From Bacteroidota bacterium (GTDB lineage Bacteria > Bacteroidota > Bacteroidia > CAILMK01 > JAAYUY01): a stretch of DNA of 47,468 nt. The stretch lies in NCBI GenBank assembly GCA_018698135.1, contig JABINZ010000134.1, forward strand, positions 1 to 47,468, read 5' to 3'. How positions within the stretch are numbered: position 1 is the stretch's first letter; every line of letters starts with the position of its first letter. The position numbers and the translations under genes were made by a program. The notes beneath the pieces were generated by a model. It worked only from the letters and a program-made list of their open reading frames with translations, was not told where the DNA came from and did not search any database. This document shows, piece after piece, positions 16,187-24,832 of the stretch.

Positions 16187-17170
16187 TTAGAATCCAATAC
16201 CAATGCCCATAAATAAATACGATTTTTTATTATTCTTAATTTTGTATGTATCGAAATGCAACCATGTATTCTTGCCTGAACTCATTACAAGTCCAAATTT
16301 ATAGCTTATAGGGTTTTCAAATAATTGCATTTCAGAACCCAAGGGATATCCGAATTCAAAACCAAACCAATTTCCTATATTACCATACCATGGTAATGTT
16401 TTCCTTCTGAAACCTAAACAAATATGACTAGCTCCTTCAAGTTTTTCCACCGCTGAATTATAGGTACTTAATGTAGATACGGTAGAATATATAAAAATTT
16501 CGTCTTCATTTTTAACAGTCCACATATAACCAATACCTGATGTTAAAACATTGGCAATTCTGCCATTTATTATACCAAATTGAGCACTATATATGATGTC
16601 ATATACATAACTTTTATTAATCTTAAACCTATAGTTTTCTGATTTTTTGAGACTATCATTAATATACTCATAATGGAATGAATTACACCACCTGTTTCTT
16701 CTTGGCAATTCTTCCAGACTCTGATTAATTAAGCTTTGAATAGTCGTATCATTCAAATACGCTAAATCAGCAAAAAAAACATCAATTTGATAATGCCAAT
16801 CCTTAATAACTAATTTGTGAATTAATGTCTGGCTATGAAAAAGTTGATCTTTTCCCAGACTATAAATACTAGCACTTTCAGCAGCAGTAATTTTTAAAAA
16901 ATTCCCATTCACAAATTCGATAGAATAGGATGAATACACTGGAATTGAATCTTTTACTGAATTAAAAACAGTTAAAAACTGATTATAAATTGTATCAATA
17001 CTTTTAAACTGATAATCGTCAGCATAGTTTACTAAATGCATATTTAAATATACATTTTCACTATATCTAATTTGGATTAAATCATTGAATTCATTCTCTT
17101 CCTGAGCTACCACATTCAAAGTGAACAGAATAAATACGATAGAAATCAAACTTAATGCTAATGTCTTCAT
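16187..17170 (-). CDS. Hypothetical exported protein of the ECF sigma cassette
   Basis: 327 aa with a clear signal peptide (cut after VVAQ, about residue 22). The N-terminal half is mixed and the last 130 residues contain alternating strands (YDIIYSAQFGIINGR, GIGYMWTVKNE, GNWFGFEFGYPLGS) and end YLFMGIGIGF, as in outer-membrane barrels or barrel-associated proteins. It is the last of three genes after an ECF sigma factor and its presumed anti-sigma factor, 10 nt from the latter, so it is probably the envelope output of that regulator. Family not recognised. Confidence 0.7.
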   Translation of the reverse strand: MKTLALSLISIVFILFTLNVVAQEENEFNDLIQIRYSENVYLNMHLVNYADDYQFKSIDTIYNQFLTVFNSVKDSIPVYSSYSIEFVNGNFLKITAAESASIYSLGKDQLFHSQTLIHKLVIKDWHYQIDVFFADLAYLNDTTIQSLINQSLEELPRRNRWCNSFHYEYINDSLKKSENYRFKINKSYVYDIIYSAQFGIINGRIANVLTSGIGYMWTVKNEDEIFIYSTVSTLSTYNSAVEKLEGASHICLGFRRKTLPWYGNIGNWFGFEFGYPLGSEMQLFENPISYKFGLVMSSGKNTWLHFDTYKIKNNKKSYLFMGIGIGF

Positions 17171-17180
17171 TTTTAGGTTA

Positions 17181-17840
17181 TTATAATTTTATTCGTAAAG
17201 CTGAAAATTGAGCTTCTTCAGCATGTTCTGTATTAAATTTCCTTATTCTAATTCCAAACCTTACTTTTTCCTGTGGTCTGGTTTTATTTGATTTTAAATC
17301 AACCTGAAATGAGGTTGGGGTAGATGAAGTGTGAGAATTACTTGCAATAGTTTTAATCAATTCTTTTTCAATTATCACCGTATCATAAATAATATGAGTA
17401 ATAAACTGAGGTTCTTCGGTTTGATAAATACGGATAGTGTCGTATTCAATTATGTTGATTATTTCCTGGGTATTACTAATACTTCCCTCTTTTTCAATCA
17501 AATAATCATTCTCTGTCAAACTAAGCTTCAGTCCTTCATTTTCAGACTGATAAACAGCAATAATGTCCTGATTTTGATTAACCTTTGTTTTCAGTTCTTC
17601 AATCACATTAAGTAACTGGTTGGACTGAAAATCTCTGTTCAAATACAAGTAAATAGTTGAAGTAGAGAGAAATATTATCAGTAAAAGTGCGGCAATTCTA
17701 AACCACAAAAAGTTATTCTTTTTACTCAAATCAATTTTATTCCAAACATTCTCTTTTACATCTTCTGCATTTTGGGCAATAGGATATGAAGTATCCAATA
17801 TTTTTCTTAATTCGTTTTCTTTATTCTTTTTCATAATCAT
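17181..17840 (-). CDS. Membrane-anchored putative anti-sigma factor
   Basis: 219 aa with a single membrane helix at about residues 44-66 (FRIAALLLIIFLSTSTIYLYL). The N-terminal about 40 residues are cytoplasmic (ELRKILDTSYPIAQNAEDVKENVWNKID) and would hold the sigma-binding part. The periplasmic part begins with a coiled-coil-like stretch (VIEELKTKVNQNQDII) and ends basic. The gene overlaps the sigma factor gene by 20 nt, the usual arrangement for ECF sigma/anti-sigma pairs. No CHCC zinc motif, so it belongs to a non-ZAS class. Role inferred from topology and position. Confidence 0.75.
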   Translation of the reverse strand: MIMKKNKENELRKILDTSYPIAQNAEDVKENVWNKIDLSKKNNFLWFRIAALLLIIFLSTSTIYLYLNRDFQSNQLLNVIEELKTKVNQNQDIIAVYQSENEGLKLSLTENDYLIEKEGSISNTQEIINIIEYDTIRIYQTEEPQFITHIIYDTVIIEKELIKTIASNSHTSSTPTSFQVDLKSNKTRPQEKVRFGIRIRKFNTEHAEEAQFSALRIKL

Positions 17841-18366
17841 CTACTTTAACCAATTTGTTCCTGAGTTGAGTTTTAGCTCTATGCAAATGAGATTTTGATG
17901 TATTAACTGGAATTTTCAGTTTATCAGCTATTTCCTGATGTGAATATTCGTCAAGTACAAATAGATTGAATACTAGTTTTTGTGCTATTGGCAACTCGTT
18001 AATTTGTGCATATAATTTTTCACAGTCAATAGATGAATCAAAATAATCATCCAAATTTTCATCCATATAATGCTCAATCTCATCTGGATAGAAAACTATT
18101 CTTTTCTTCTCAACAAACCTGAGCGATTCATTTATGACAATAGTATTTATCCATTTATTTAAACTTCCTTCACCCCTGTTTTCAAAGGAAACTATTTTCT
18201 TAAATATTCTTGTGAATGCCAGACTCAGTATATCTTCAACATCATGGTGATTTCCAAGATACCTAAAAGCTAAATGAAAACATTGTTGATAGTATCTATC
18301 AAATAGAATTCGCTGTGCAAGTGTATTCTTTTCTTTACAATGAAATATCAGGTCAGCTTCAGTCAA
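17821..18366 (-). CDS. ECF-type RNA polymerase sigma factor
   Basis: 181 aa. Sigma region 2 covers about residues 10-75 (QRILFDRYYQQCFHLAFRYL then DVEDILSLAFTRIFKKI) and region 4 about 120-170 (LPIAQKLVFNLFVLDEYSHQ, EIADKLKIPVNTSKSHLHRA). There is no region 1 or 3, as expected for ECF factors. It directs RNA polymerase to a few promoters, probably including its own. It overlaps the putative anti-sigma gene and starts a three-gene unit. Bacteroidota ECF factors often pair with SusCD transporters, but none is adjacent here. Confidence 0.9.
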   Translation of the reverse strand: MTEADLIFHCKEKNTLAQRILFDRYYQQCFHLAFRYLGNHHDVEDILSLAFTRIFKKIVSFENRGEGSLNKWINTIVINESLRFVEKKRIVFYPDEIEHYMDENLDDYFDSSIDCEKLYAQINELPIAQKLVFNLFVLDEYSHQEIADKLKIPVNTSKSHLHRAKTQLRNKLVKVDDYEKE

Positions 18367-18478
18367 GGTTGCTTTCTTTTTTATATGAACCCTTTATATT
18401 AGAAAAAGGTTGCAGTGACAATAAAAATACTGATATTATTTATAAAAAAAGACTCTGTATAATTTCTGATAACAAATC

Positions 18479-18541
18479 TTAGATAAAGAAGGTTATTATA
18501 TCCCCTCCAAAGAAAAGGGTACATTGCAGTATTTGAAATAG
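18479..18541 (+). pseudogene. Fragment of a second M28 peptidase gene (last 20 codons)
   Basis: The stretch encodes LDKEGYYIPSKEKGTLQYLK and a TAG stop. It is identical to the end of the peptidase at 16100-16162 except for Lys in place of Arg. The few base differences are mostly in third codon positions. Upstream in the same frame there is a stop within three codons, so the rest of the gene is gone. It is best explained as the tail of a lost tandem paralog. Confidence 0.85.
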
Positions 18542-18618
18542 ATAATTCTTGAAAGTATATTAACGTATACCCTTTATTATGCTACAAACATATTTACTTA
18601 ATACCATTCATATTTAGA

Positions 18619-18665
18619 CCACTGATTCGCAGAAATTTCAATGTCTCCTGAAAACAAATCAGTGG
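18619..18665. repeat. Inverted repeat with 9-bp arms, REP-like
   Basis: CCACTGATT (18619-18627) and AATCAGTGG (18657-18665) are perfect reverse complements around a 29-nt loop. The right arm is followed by AATCTGTGG, a near copy of the 9-mer, so short units are repeated in tandem on one side. It looks like a short interspersed palindromic element; only one copy is seen in this window. Confidence 0.6.
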
Positions 18666-18719
18666 AATCTGTGGCAATTTTTACATCATAGGTACAATTG
18701 CGGATATTCAATTATAGTA

Positions 18720-19016
18720 TTATTTAGATTTCAAAAACTTGATATTACTACTTACCAATCGATAAAGAAGCATAGAAATAACAAATTGAACCAATGTTTT
18801 GTATTCGTAATCTTCCATCCTTTCATAGAATTCTTCAAATGCTCTAAATTGATGTGTAAGAATAAGAATTACTCCTAGTTGAAAAAAAATGGTTGCTATA
18901 AAAATAGTCAGATGAAGAATTAATTTAGCAAATCCTACTAATCCACTTGTGAAAAACATCGATACTTCATCTAGAAATAATCGAATTCCTTTTTGCACAA
19001 ATGATTTAATTCGCAT
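18720..19016 (-). CDS. Small hypothetical membrane protein, 98 aa
   Basis: Two hydrophobic stretches, a long one at about residues 25-55 (probably a hairpin of two short helices or one long helix) and one near 74-90, are separated by the acidic segment EEFYERMEDYEYK. Basic residues at the N-terminus suggest it faces the cytoplasm. It begins 27 nt after the stop of the LamG gene upstream on the same strand, so the two are likely cotranscribed. Family not recognised. Confidence 0.6.
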   Translation of the reverse strand: MRIKSFVQKGIRLFLDEVSMFFTSGLVGFAKLILHLTIFIATIFFQLGVILILTHQFRAFEEFYERMEDYEYKTLVQFVISMLLYRLVSSNIKFLKSK

Positions 19017-19043
19017 GAATGGAAATGACTAATATGTTATCGG

Positions 19044-19979
19044 TTATTTGAAAATCAACTTTCCTGAGCCAATCAATTCCTGTTCAGAGTCAAATACTTT
19101 ATAAAAATAAACACCATTTGGTTCGGCCTTTCTATAAATTTTTGCATTTCCCATACCCAGTGCTTCATTCCTAACTTGCTGACCTAATGAATTATAGAGT
19201 TCAAAACTTAATTGATTTTGAAGCGAAGCAGAAAAGTCAATAGTAAAAGCATCTTGCACGGGATTTGGATATACATTTAACTGATCCTGAACGACATATT
19301 GTTCTTTGATTGAAGTATAAATATGGTTAACTTCAGCTGATGTTAAGCTACATCCAAACACTTTAAAATTATCTATTGAACCTTTGAAAAACTTATCATA
19401 CTTTCTACCACATCCAACACGGGTATTGGTATCACCATCCACACTTCCCGTTCCGTAAAGCATATTTCCTGAATATACCTCTTGTCCATTAAAATAGTAC
19501 TTAACATAATTCACATCTACAGTAAAAGCAATAAAATACCATGTTTCAAGAGAAATTGCTTGATTAAATTGATTGCCATCCTTACCAACATTGTATTTGA
19601 TGTTGTATTGAGTACCATCGTGGTTTACATTGATAATATTTTTGCCATAAAGCAGACTTGGATTATCATTATTAAAAATGATGGTTGTTTCCATTTTATC
19701 CTCAACATAAACCCAAAAACTAACTGATCTGTTAGGATAATCAAAAGCATTATCGAGTACAATATATTCATCCTGCCCATTGAAATGAAAAGCAGAATTA
19801 GCATCCCCAAGATATCCTTCCACAGCATCAGCACCATAATTAACAGCCTGAACCCCTTTTAGTGAATAATCATCAACATTTCCTTCAAATCGGAAATCAG
19901 CTTGCAAACAGCTATCATGTTGTGCAATTCCATACAATGATAATAGTGAGCAAATAAAGACAAGTATTAGTTTTTGCAT
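19044..19979 (-). CDS. LamG-domain protein exported by T9SS
   Basis: 311 aa. The signal peptide is MQKLILVFICSLLSLYGIAQ. A LamG/concanavalin-like lectin domain spans about residues 25-215 (ADFRFEGNVDDYS, YIVLDNAFDYPNRSVSFWVYV, GSIDNFKVFG). The last 75 residues form a type A T9SS sorting domain (LNVYPNPVQDAFTIDF, then YNSLGQQVRN, NGVYFYKVF, GSGKLIFK). The protein should be exported through the T9SS and attached to the cell surface. I chose the ATG at 19979; a start at 20021 would add 14 residues ahead of a perfect signal peptide. Ligand unknown, probably a glycan. Confidence 0.85.
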   Translation of the reverse strand: MQKLILVFICSLLSLYGIAQHDSCLQADFRFEGNVDDYSLKGVQAVNYGADAVEGYLGDANSAFHFNGQDEYIVLDNAFDYPNRSVSFWVYVEDKMETTIIFNNDNPSLLYGKNIINVNHDGTQYNIKYNVGKDGNQFNQAISLETWYFIAFTVDVNYVKYYFNGQEVYSGNMLYGTGSVDGDTNTRVGCGRKYDKFFKGSIDNFKVFGCSLTSAEVNHIYTSIKEQYVVQDQLNVYPNPVQDAFTIDFSASLQNQLSFELYNSLGQQVRNEALGMGNAKIYRKAEPNGVYFYKVFDSEQELIGSGKLIFK

Positions 19980-20097
19980 AATCCTTAATTTAAATTGAAA
20001 AGAATTTGTTTCACTAAGCAATATACGCTTTAATTACTTATTTCCAAAGAGAATTCCAGCATTGAAATTCTCAATATTCATGGAATTGGATATAAGA

Positions 20098-20730
20098 TTA
20101 CATTTTAATAAAAGTTGAGTCTTCTACTTCATCGTTTTCATATTCTCTCACATGCATTTTTTCCCTTTCCATTTCATAAATATGTTGTAATTCCACACTA
20201 TCAGGATAGGTAAGATAGTCTTCATATGCCTGGATATATTCCAAAGGAGCATTTTTATGATGATATTTCATCAAACTAACATTGGGAATATTGAATAATA
20301 CAAAAGCCACGATACCAATTGGAAGTATTCTCCTCATCAAATTCAAATAAAAATCATCTTTTGCTTTTAAAAGCTTAACTGCAGCTATAATTAAAGAAAC
20401 AAGCAAAGTAAGCAAGCCCAATTTGAGCATGATGGTCGCTCCTTTCCAGAGTTGAATTTTAAATAAGATTCCCAGTAAGAGAATGGAAAAAACCCAAGCT
20501 GTTGCAAATGTTCCGAATGCACGCCAATAATTTTCATCTTCCTTTAGCACCTTCTGATAAGCCGCTTTGATAGGCAATTCGCTACATAAAGGCAATAATG
20601 CAAATAAATAGAAAATAGCTAAAGCCTGAAATCCCAATACATGCAAAATTCCTCCACCCGGAATATGCAAAACTTTTAATAGGGCACCAAGCAAAATAAG
20701 TAAGACGAAGCCGAGTTCTGTTTTTTTCAT
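20098..20730 (-). CDS. GldL-like multi-helix membrane protein
   Basis: 210 aa with about six membrane helices. Two copies of a short motif are visible: GALLKVLHIPGGGILHVLGF near residue 15 and GILFKIQLWKGATIMLKLG near residue 86. Both resemble the GldL helix motif also seen at 2574-3098. The C-terminal 50 residues are hydrophilic and acidic. It lies between two T9SS-exported LamG proteins, 17 nt after the large one, so it is probably cotranscribed and may serve their export or anchoring. It is not a GldL ortholog by length or by context. Confidence 0.7.
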   Translation of the reverse strand: MKKTELGFVLLILLGALLKVLHIPGGGILHVLGFQALAIFYLFALLPLCSELPIKAAYQKVLKEDENYWRAFGTFATAWVFSILLLGILFKIQLWKGATIMLKLGLLTLLVSLIIAAVKLLKAKDDFYLNLMRRILPIGIVAFVLFNIPNVSLMKYHHKNAPLEYIQAYEDYLTYPDSVELQHIYEMEREKMHVREYENDEVEDSTFIKM

Positions 20731-20747
20731 TTTAATCGTGTTTTATT

Positions 20748-23700
20748 TTATTGAACAAATAGTTTATTATTGACCAGTAAATTGCTTGACTGTATCCGCA
20801 CAAAGTAAATAGCTTGTGGTTCCTGAACCGTGTAAGAATATTCACCTTTAACAAAATCTTTAACTAATTCCTTACCAATTGCATTATAAATGGTTAAAGT
20901 TAGCGCTTCACTTGTTTTTGAAATGATGTGAATTTTGCCATTCTCAGACCAAATTTTGAGATCGTCATTTGGGTTTTCACTAATTGCATTATTTAAAGTA
21001 TAAAAGGTAGAATCTGCACCATAAGCTTCGCCATGATCACATTTAGCAACTAGTCGATAATGATACTCCCTATTGCTGGTTAAAGCGCTAAGTGTTGTGC
21101 TAATATTTTCATCAACACTGGTGGTTATATTATTGGGTATGCCAGCAGAATTTCTTCCATAAGCTGTTGTTAATCCATATTCAAAATAAACATTGGTTAA
21201 AACTCCTTTGGCATTCACAATTCCCGATAACTCAACACCATCGATGGTCGAATTGGTTGGGGCTCCAGTAACAGCCGTTGGTGGTGTAATTTCAAAACTT
21301 CTTTCATTACCGTATGCTGTATCTACATCATTAATAGCATAAGCTCGTACGTAATAAATTGTATTGGCTTGCAAGCCTGTTATGCTGGATGCAAAGGTTC
21401 CCAATCCGGCTCCATCATTCGTTTTTGTTGATAAGGCAACTGTTGGGTTTGGGTTTGAACTCCAGCAAATACCTCTCAATAGTACTGGCATTCTTCCATC
21501 ATCAGTTACATTTCCTCCACAATCTGCAGAAGAAGACATGATGTTGCTTATACTGGCAGTGGTTATACTTGGTTTATCGGCTGTTGTAAATGTGCTGTCG
21601 CCTCCATAAGCTATTCCTACAGTATTGATGGCATAGGCTCTGACATGATAGGTGGTATTGGCCAATAGGCCTGTGATCAGACTACCAAATGTTCCTAATC
21701 CGCTTCCTTCAATATTTTTGGTCGTTAAGCCTGTTGATGGGTTTGGATATTTACTCCAAACAACCCCCCTTTCAGTAACATTCGTTCCGGAAACTACCTC
21801 ACCATTTACTTTTGCAGTATAACCGCTTATTAATTCAATTCCGCTGGTAATAACTTCAGGAGCACTGGGTGTCAGAAAATTAATTTCTTGTCCATAAGCA
21901 GTGTCCATTGAATTGATAGCATATGCTTTTACATAATAAGTAGTATTAGCAGAAAGGCCACTTAAAGCACTGTTATAGTGTCCTAAACCGTATCCATCAG
22001 TAGTTTTAGTCGATAAATTGGCCGTTGGATTCGGAACATTACTCCAACAAACACCCCTTCTGATTACTGCTGCTCCACCATCATCCGTTACGGTGCCTCC
22101 GCATTGAGCTGTTCCTGCCCCTATATTGCTTATTGCATCGGTAACTACAGTAGGAGCTCCCAAGGTAGTAAAGCTACTATCTCCACCATAAGATGTGTCA
22201 ATGTTGTTTATCGCATAAGCACGAACATGATAAAGAGTTCCTTTGGCAAGATTAATCATGGTTCCGTTAAAAGTACCTGTACCTGATCCCAAGGTCAATT
22301 TTACACCAGTTACAATTGTTGGATTAGCGGATGTACTCCAACATAAACCTCGTTCAGTTACAGGAGTTCCACCATCAGAAATAACTATTCCACCACATAA
22401 TGCAGAAGTAGCAAGCACATTAACCACTTTTTTAGTGGTCACAACTGAGGCAACAGTAGCGACTGTTGTGAAAATACTATCCGCACTATATGAAGTATCC
22501 ACATCATTAATGGCAAAAGCCCGTGTGTGGTAAATCGTGTTTGGAAACAAGTTTACTAAATTGCAATTAACGACACCAGTTGCCCCTGCTTTAATCACGG
22601 CTGAAGCACTTAAATCAGGATTTGAACTCAATCCTAAACAAATCCCTCTTGATGTAATGGGCATTCTTCCATCGCTGGTTACATTAATTTTTACTGTTGC
22701 TGTATAATAGGTGATTGCACTTATTTGATCAATTTGAACTTCGGGATGTGTAGCCGTAAGAATAACACTATCGGCTCCATAGGCTGTACCAACAGAATTA
22801 GTTGCATATGCACGTGCATAATAGGTTGTATTTGCTTGTAAATTTGTGAGTGAACTCGCAAAATTACCAATTCCACCACCTTCAGTTGTTTTAGTAGTTA
22901 ACGCTATAGTGGGATTTGCAGAAGTTCCCCAAACAATTCCTTTTTGACTTACTGCACGTCTACCATCAAAAGTACATCCTCCACTAACTGTTGCAGTATA
23001 TCCGGTAATAGCTGATAATCCTCCTGTAAATACATCAGGAACTGAAATAGGCAAAGTAGTGAAACTACTATCTGCCCCATAAGACGTATCAACTGCATTG
23101 ATTGCATAGGCTCTGTAATGGTATTGACTATTCGGTGTGAGTCCACTTATCATAGCTGTAAAATAACCTTCTCCACTTCCCTTAATTACTTTAGTACTTA
23201 AATTGGCTTTTGGATTCGCAGAGCTACTCCAACAAATACCCCTTTCCGTAACATTAACATCTCCATCAGAAACCACTGTACCTGCCACCAAAGCTGAATC
23301 TGTAAATAAACTAAGCGTTCCATCAGTTGTTACTGTAGGTGCATATGGTGTTGGAGTGGTGAACGTACTATCTGAACCATAAACAGTATCTTTGGTATTA
23401 TAGGCATAAGCACGCACATGATAGGTCGTATTTGCAGTTAGATTGCTAAGATTAGCTGTATACAATCCGTTCCCGGTTCCATTTGCGGTTTTGCTGTCAG
23501 CAATATCAGGATTAACATTCGTTGACCAACAAATTCCACGATTGGTTTGAAGGCCACCATCATCAAGCACTTTTCCTCTTATTTTAGCTGAATAAGCTTT
23601 CACCTCTTCAATTAAGTTTGTTTCAACTGTTGGCCCCTGATAATCGTAAGCTCCAAAACAATAATAAAAAGAATCCTGAAATGAAATATTGTTATATACA

Positions 23701-24803
23701 ATTTGATGATTTCCAATTTTGTTACCAGAAATGACCGATGCATTGCTAAAATTCGTATCAGATGACACTAATAATTTGAAAGTATAAAATCCATTTGTAT
23801 CTAAATTAGCGTAGTCAAGTTTAATCGATCCGCTTAGCGATCCCTCTTTTTCCAATCTCCAAATCCGACCCAGCCTTTTTTGGATATAACTGGGTTTATT
23901 AGTGATGTTGTAACTCAAACTGTTTCCATTGTGTCCAAAAACAACGTAGGTGTTTCCTGACATATTATCACTTACTTCAAAAACGGAGGAAGATGCTGTT
24001 GACCATACTGGCCAGACTGCATTCAAATCGTGTAAAAAATTGGAAGGTGTAGACGCCATTGGAACATAGGAGCTTTGCCATGGAGAAGCTGCAAAATTTG
24101 TTAAAGTAGCGTCAAAACTATTTCCACTTGAATCATAAGCGGTAGTTCCTGTTCCCGCATTCATTTTGTAATAACTTACTAAATTAGAGCTACTTGGATG
24201 AGCTGAGCTAATTGGTTTATTCATCCATTTTCTCATTGTGGTGGTATCCAATGCAACATTCCATAATCGAACTTCATCGATTTTACCATCAAAAACTCTA
24301 TTTCCCAATTGCCCCGTGCAATCTCCAATAATCATTTTCTCCATTGTAGAGTAACGAATTCCGCCTGTATTGGCTATTGTTTTTACTAAAACACCATTTA
24401 TATATACTTTTTGGTTTGATCCATCATATGTTCCTGCAACATGATACCACTTTCCTGTACTCATTAATTGAGCGGACATACATTCTACCCATGCTCCAGT
24501 GCTGCCATTTGCTGCTAAAAGTGTAAGTCTCCCATTGTCTCCTGTTCGTAAATCCCAACCTCGTTGACCACCAGTTCCTGACCACGAATCAGTACTTAAA
24601 ATGGTCCCTTGCCAATTATTTGAACGCCATGTATCTGCATAAATCCAGGCTTCAATAGTTAATTGAGCAGGACGAAATGAACTACTCGTATCGCAATCTA
24701 CATAATCGTTTGATCCATCAAAATCAAGAGCTGTTCCTGCATTTTGAGAAAAACCAATTGTTGCTAATAAGGAAAATGAAAGTATGTATGTAATTATTCT
24801 CAT
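20748..24803 (-). CDS. Large T9SS-exported LamG / Fn3-like repeat surface protein
   Basis: 1351 aa. Order of parts: signal peptide (MRIITYILSFSLLATIGFSQ), LamG lectin domain (about 25-215), a linker domain (about 220-390), eight tandem repeats of about 85-90 residues and a ninth, diverged one, and a T9SS type A sorting domain (last about 75 residues). Each repeat holds a Gly-Ile-Cys/Val-Trp-Ser...Asn-Pro core and ends YHVRAYAINxxDTxYGxDSxFTT-like, resembling Fn3 beta-sandwiches. It is probably a long surface adhesin or glycan-binding stalk. Start taken at ATG 24803 because the signal peptide begins there. No catalytic motif. Confidence 0.9.
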   Translation of the reverse strand: MRIITYILSFSLLATIGFSQNAGTALDFDGSNDYVDCDTSSSFRPAQLTIEAWIYADTWRSNNWQGTILSTDSWSGTGGQRGWDLRTGDNGRLTLLAANGSTGAWVECMSAQLMSTGKWYHVAGTYDGSNQKVYINGVLVKTIANTGGIRYSTMEKMIIGDCTGQLGNRVFDGKIDEVRLWNVALDTTTMRKWMNKPISSAHPSSSNLVSYYKMNAGTGTTAYDSSGNSFDATLTNFAASPWQSSYVPMASTPSNFLHDLNAVWPVWSTASSSVFEVSDNMSGNTYVVFGHNGNSLSYNITNKPSYIQKRLGRIWRLEKEGSLSGSIKLDYANLDTNGFYTFKLLVSSDTNFSNASVISGNKIGNHQIVYNNISFQDSFYYCFGAYDYQGPTVETNLIEEVKAYSAKIRGKVLDDGGLQTNRGICWSTNVNPDIADSKTANGTGNGLYTANLSNLTANTTYHVRAYAYNTKDTVYGSDSTFTTPTPYAPTVTTDGTLSLFTDSALVAGTVVSDGDVNVTERGICWSSSANPKANLSTKVIKGSGEGYFTAMISGLTPNSQYHYRAYAINAVDTSYGADSSFTTLPISVPDVFTGGLSAITGYTATVSGGCTFDGRRAVSQKGIVWGTSANPTIALTTKTTEGGGIGNFASSLTNLQANTTYYARAYATNSVGTAYGADSVILTATHPEVQIDQISAITYYTATVKINVTSDGRMPITSRGICLGLSSNPDLSASAVIKAGATGVVNCNLVNLFPNTIYHTRAFAINDVDTSYSADSIFTTVATVASVVTTKKVVNVLATSALCGGIVISDGGTPVTERGLCWSTSANPTIVTGVKLTLGSGTGTFNGTMINLAKGTLYHVRAYAINNIDTSYGGDSSFTTLGAPTVVTDAISNIGAGTAQCGGTVTDDGGAAVIRRGVCWSNVPNPTANLSTKTTDGYGLGHYNSALSGLSANTTYYVKAYAINSMDTAYGQEINFLTPSAPEVITSGIELISGYTAKVNGEVVSGTNVTERGVVWSKYPNPSTGLTTKNIEGSGLGTFGSLITGLLANTTYHVRAYAINTVGIAYGGDSTFTTADKPSITTASISNIMSSSADCGGNVTDDGRMPVLLRGICWSSNPNPTVALSTKTNDGAGLGTFASSITGLQANTIYYVRAYAINDVDTAYGNERSFEITPPTAVTGAPTNSTIDGVELSGIVNAKGVLTNVYFEYGLTTAYGRNSAGIPNNITTSVDENISTTLSALTSNREYHYRLVAKCDHGEAYGADSTFYTLNNAISENPNDDLKIWSENGKIHIISKTSEALTLTIYNAIGKELVKDFVKGEYSYTVQEPQAIYFVRIQSSNLLVNNKLFVQ

Positions 24804-24824
24804 ATTTTTAGGTTTGAATTTTAA

Positions 24825-24832
24825 CAAATTTA
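24825..24832 (-). promoter_or_regulatory. -7 box of the large LamG protein gene
   Basis: Read on the minus strand it is TAAATTTG, fitting TAnnTTTG. It ends 21 nt before the ATG at 24803 and overlaps the end of mutY. No -33 match. Confidence 0.45.

Larger units (their letters stand above)
18367..18719. other. Gene-free stretch with a peptidase remnant and an inverted repeat
   Basis: These 353 bp lie between the sigma factor gene and the small membrane-protein gene, which are on the same strand. Besides the peptidase remnant (18479-18541) and the inverted repeat (18619-18665), I see no reading frame, terminator or promoter. Confidence 0.5.

Noticed and set aside
16163-18478. Insertion sequence or composite transposon carrying the sigma cassette
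   Set aside because: No transposase or terminal inverted repeats; the flanking identity is coding sequence with silent changes, not a short target-site duplication.
20049-20072. GAGAATT/AATTCTC hairpin between the GldL-like and small LamG genes
   Set aside because: A 7-bp AT-rich stem without T-run or conservation evidence; expected by chance at this composition.
22243-22533. A 96-codon open frame on the plus strand opposite the large repeat protein, and similar antisense frames in other genes
   Set aside because: They mirror the repetitive codons of the real gene, have no initiation context, and their products look like low-complexity shadows.
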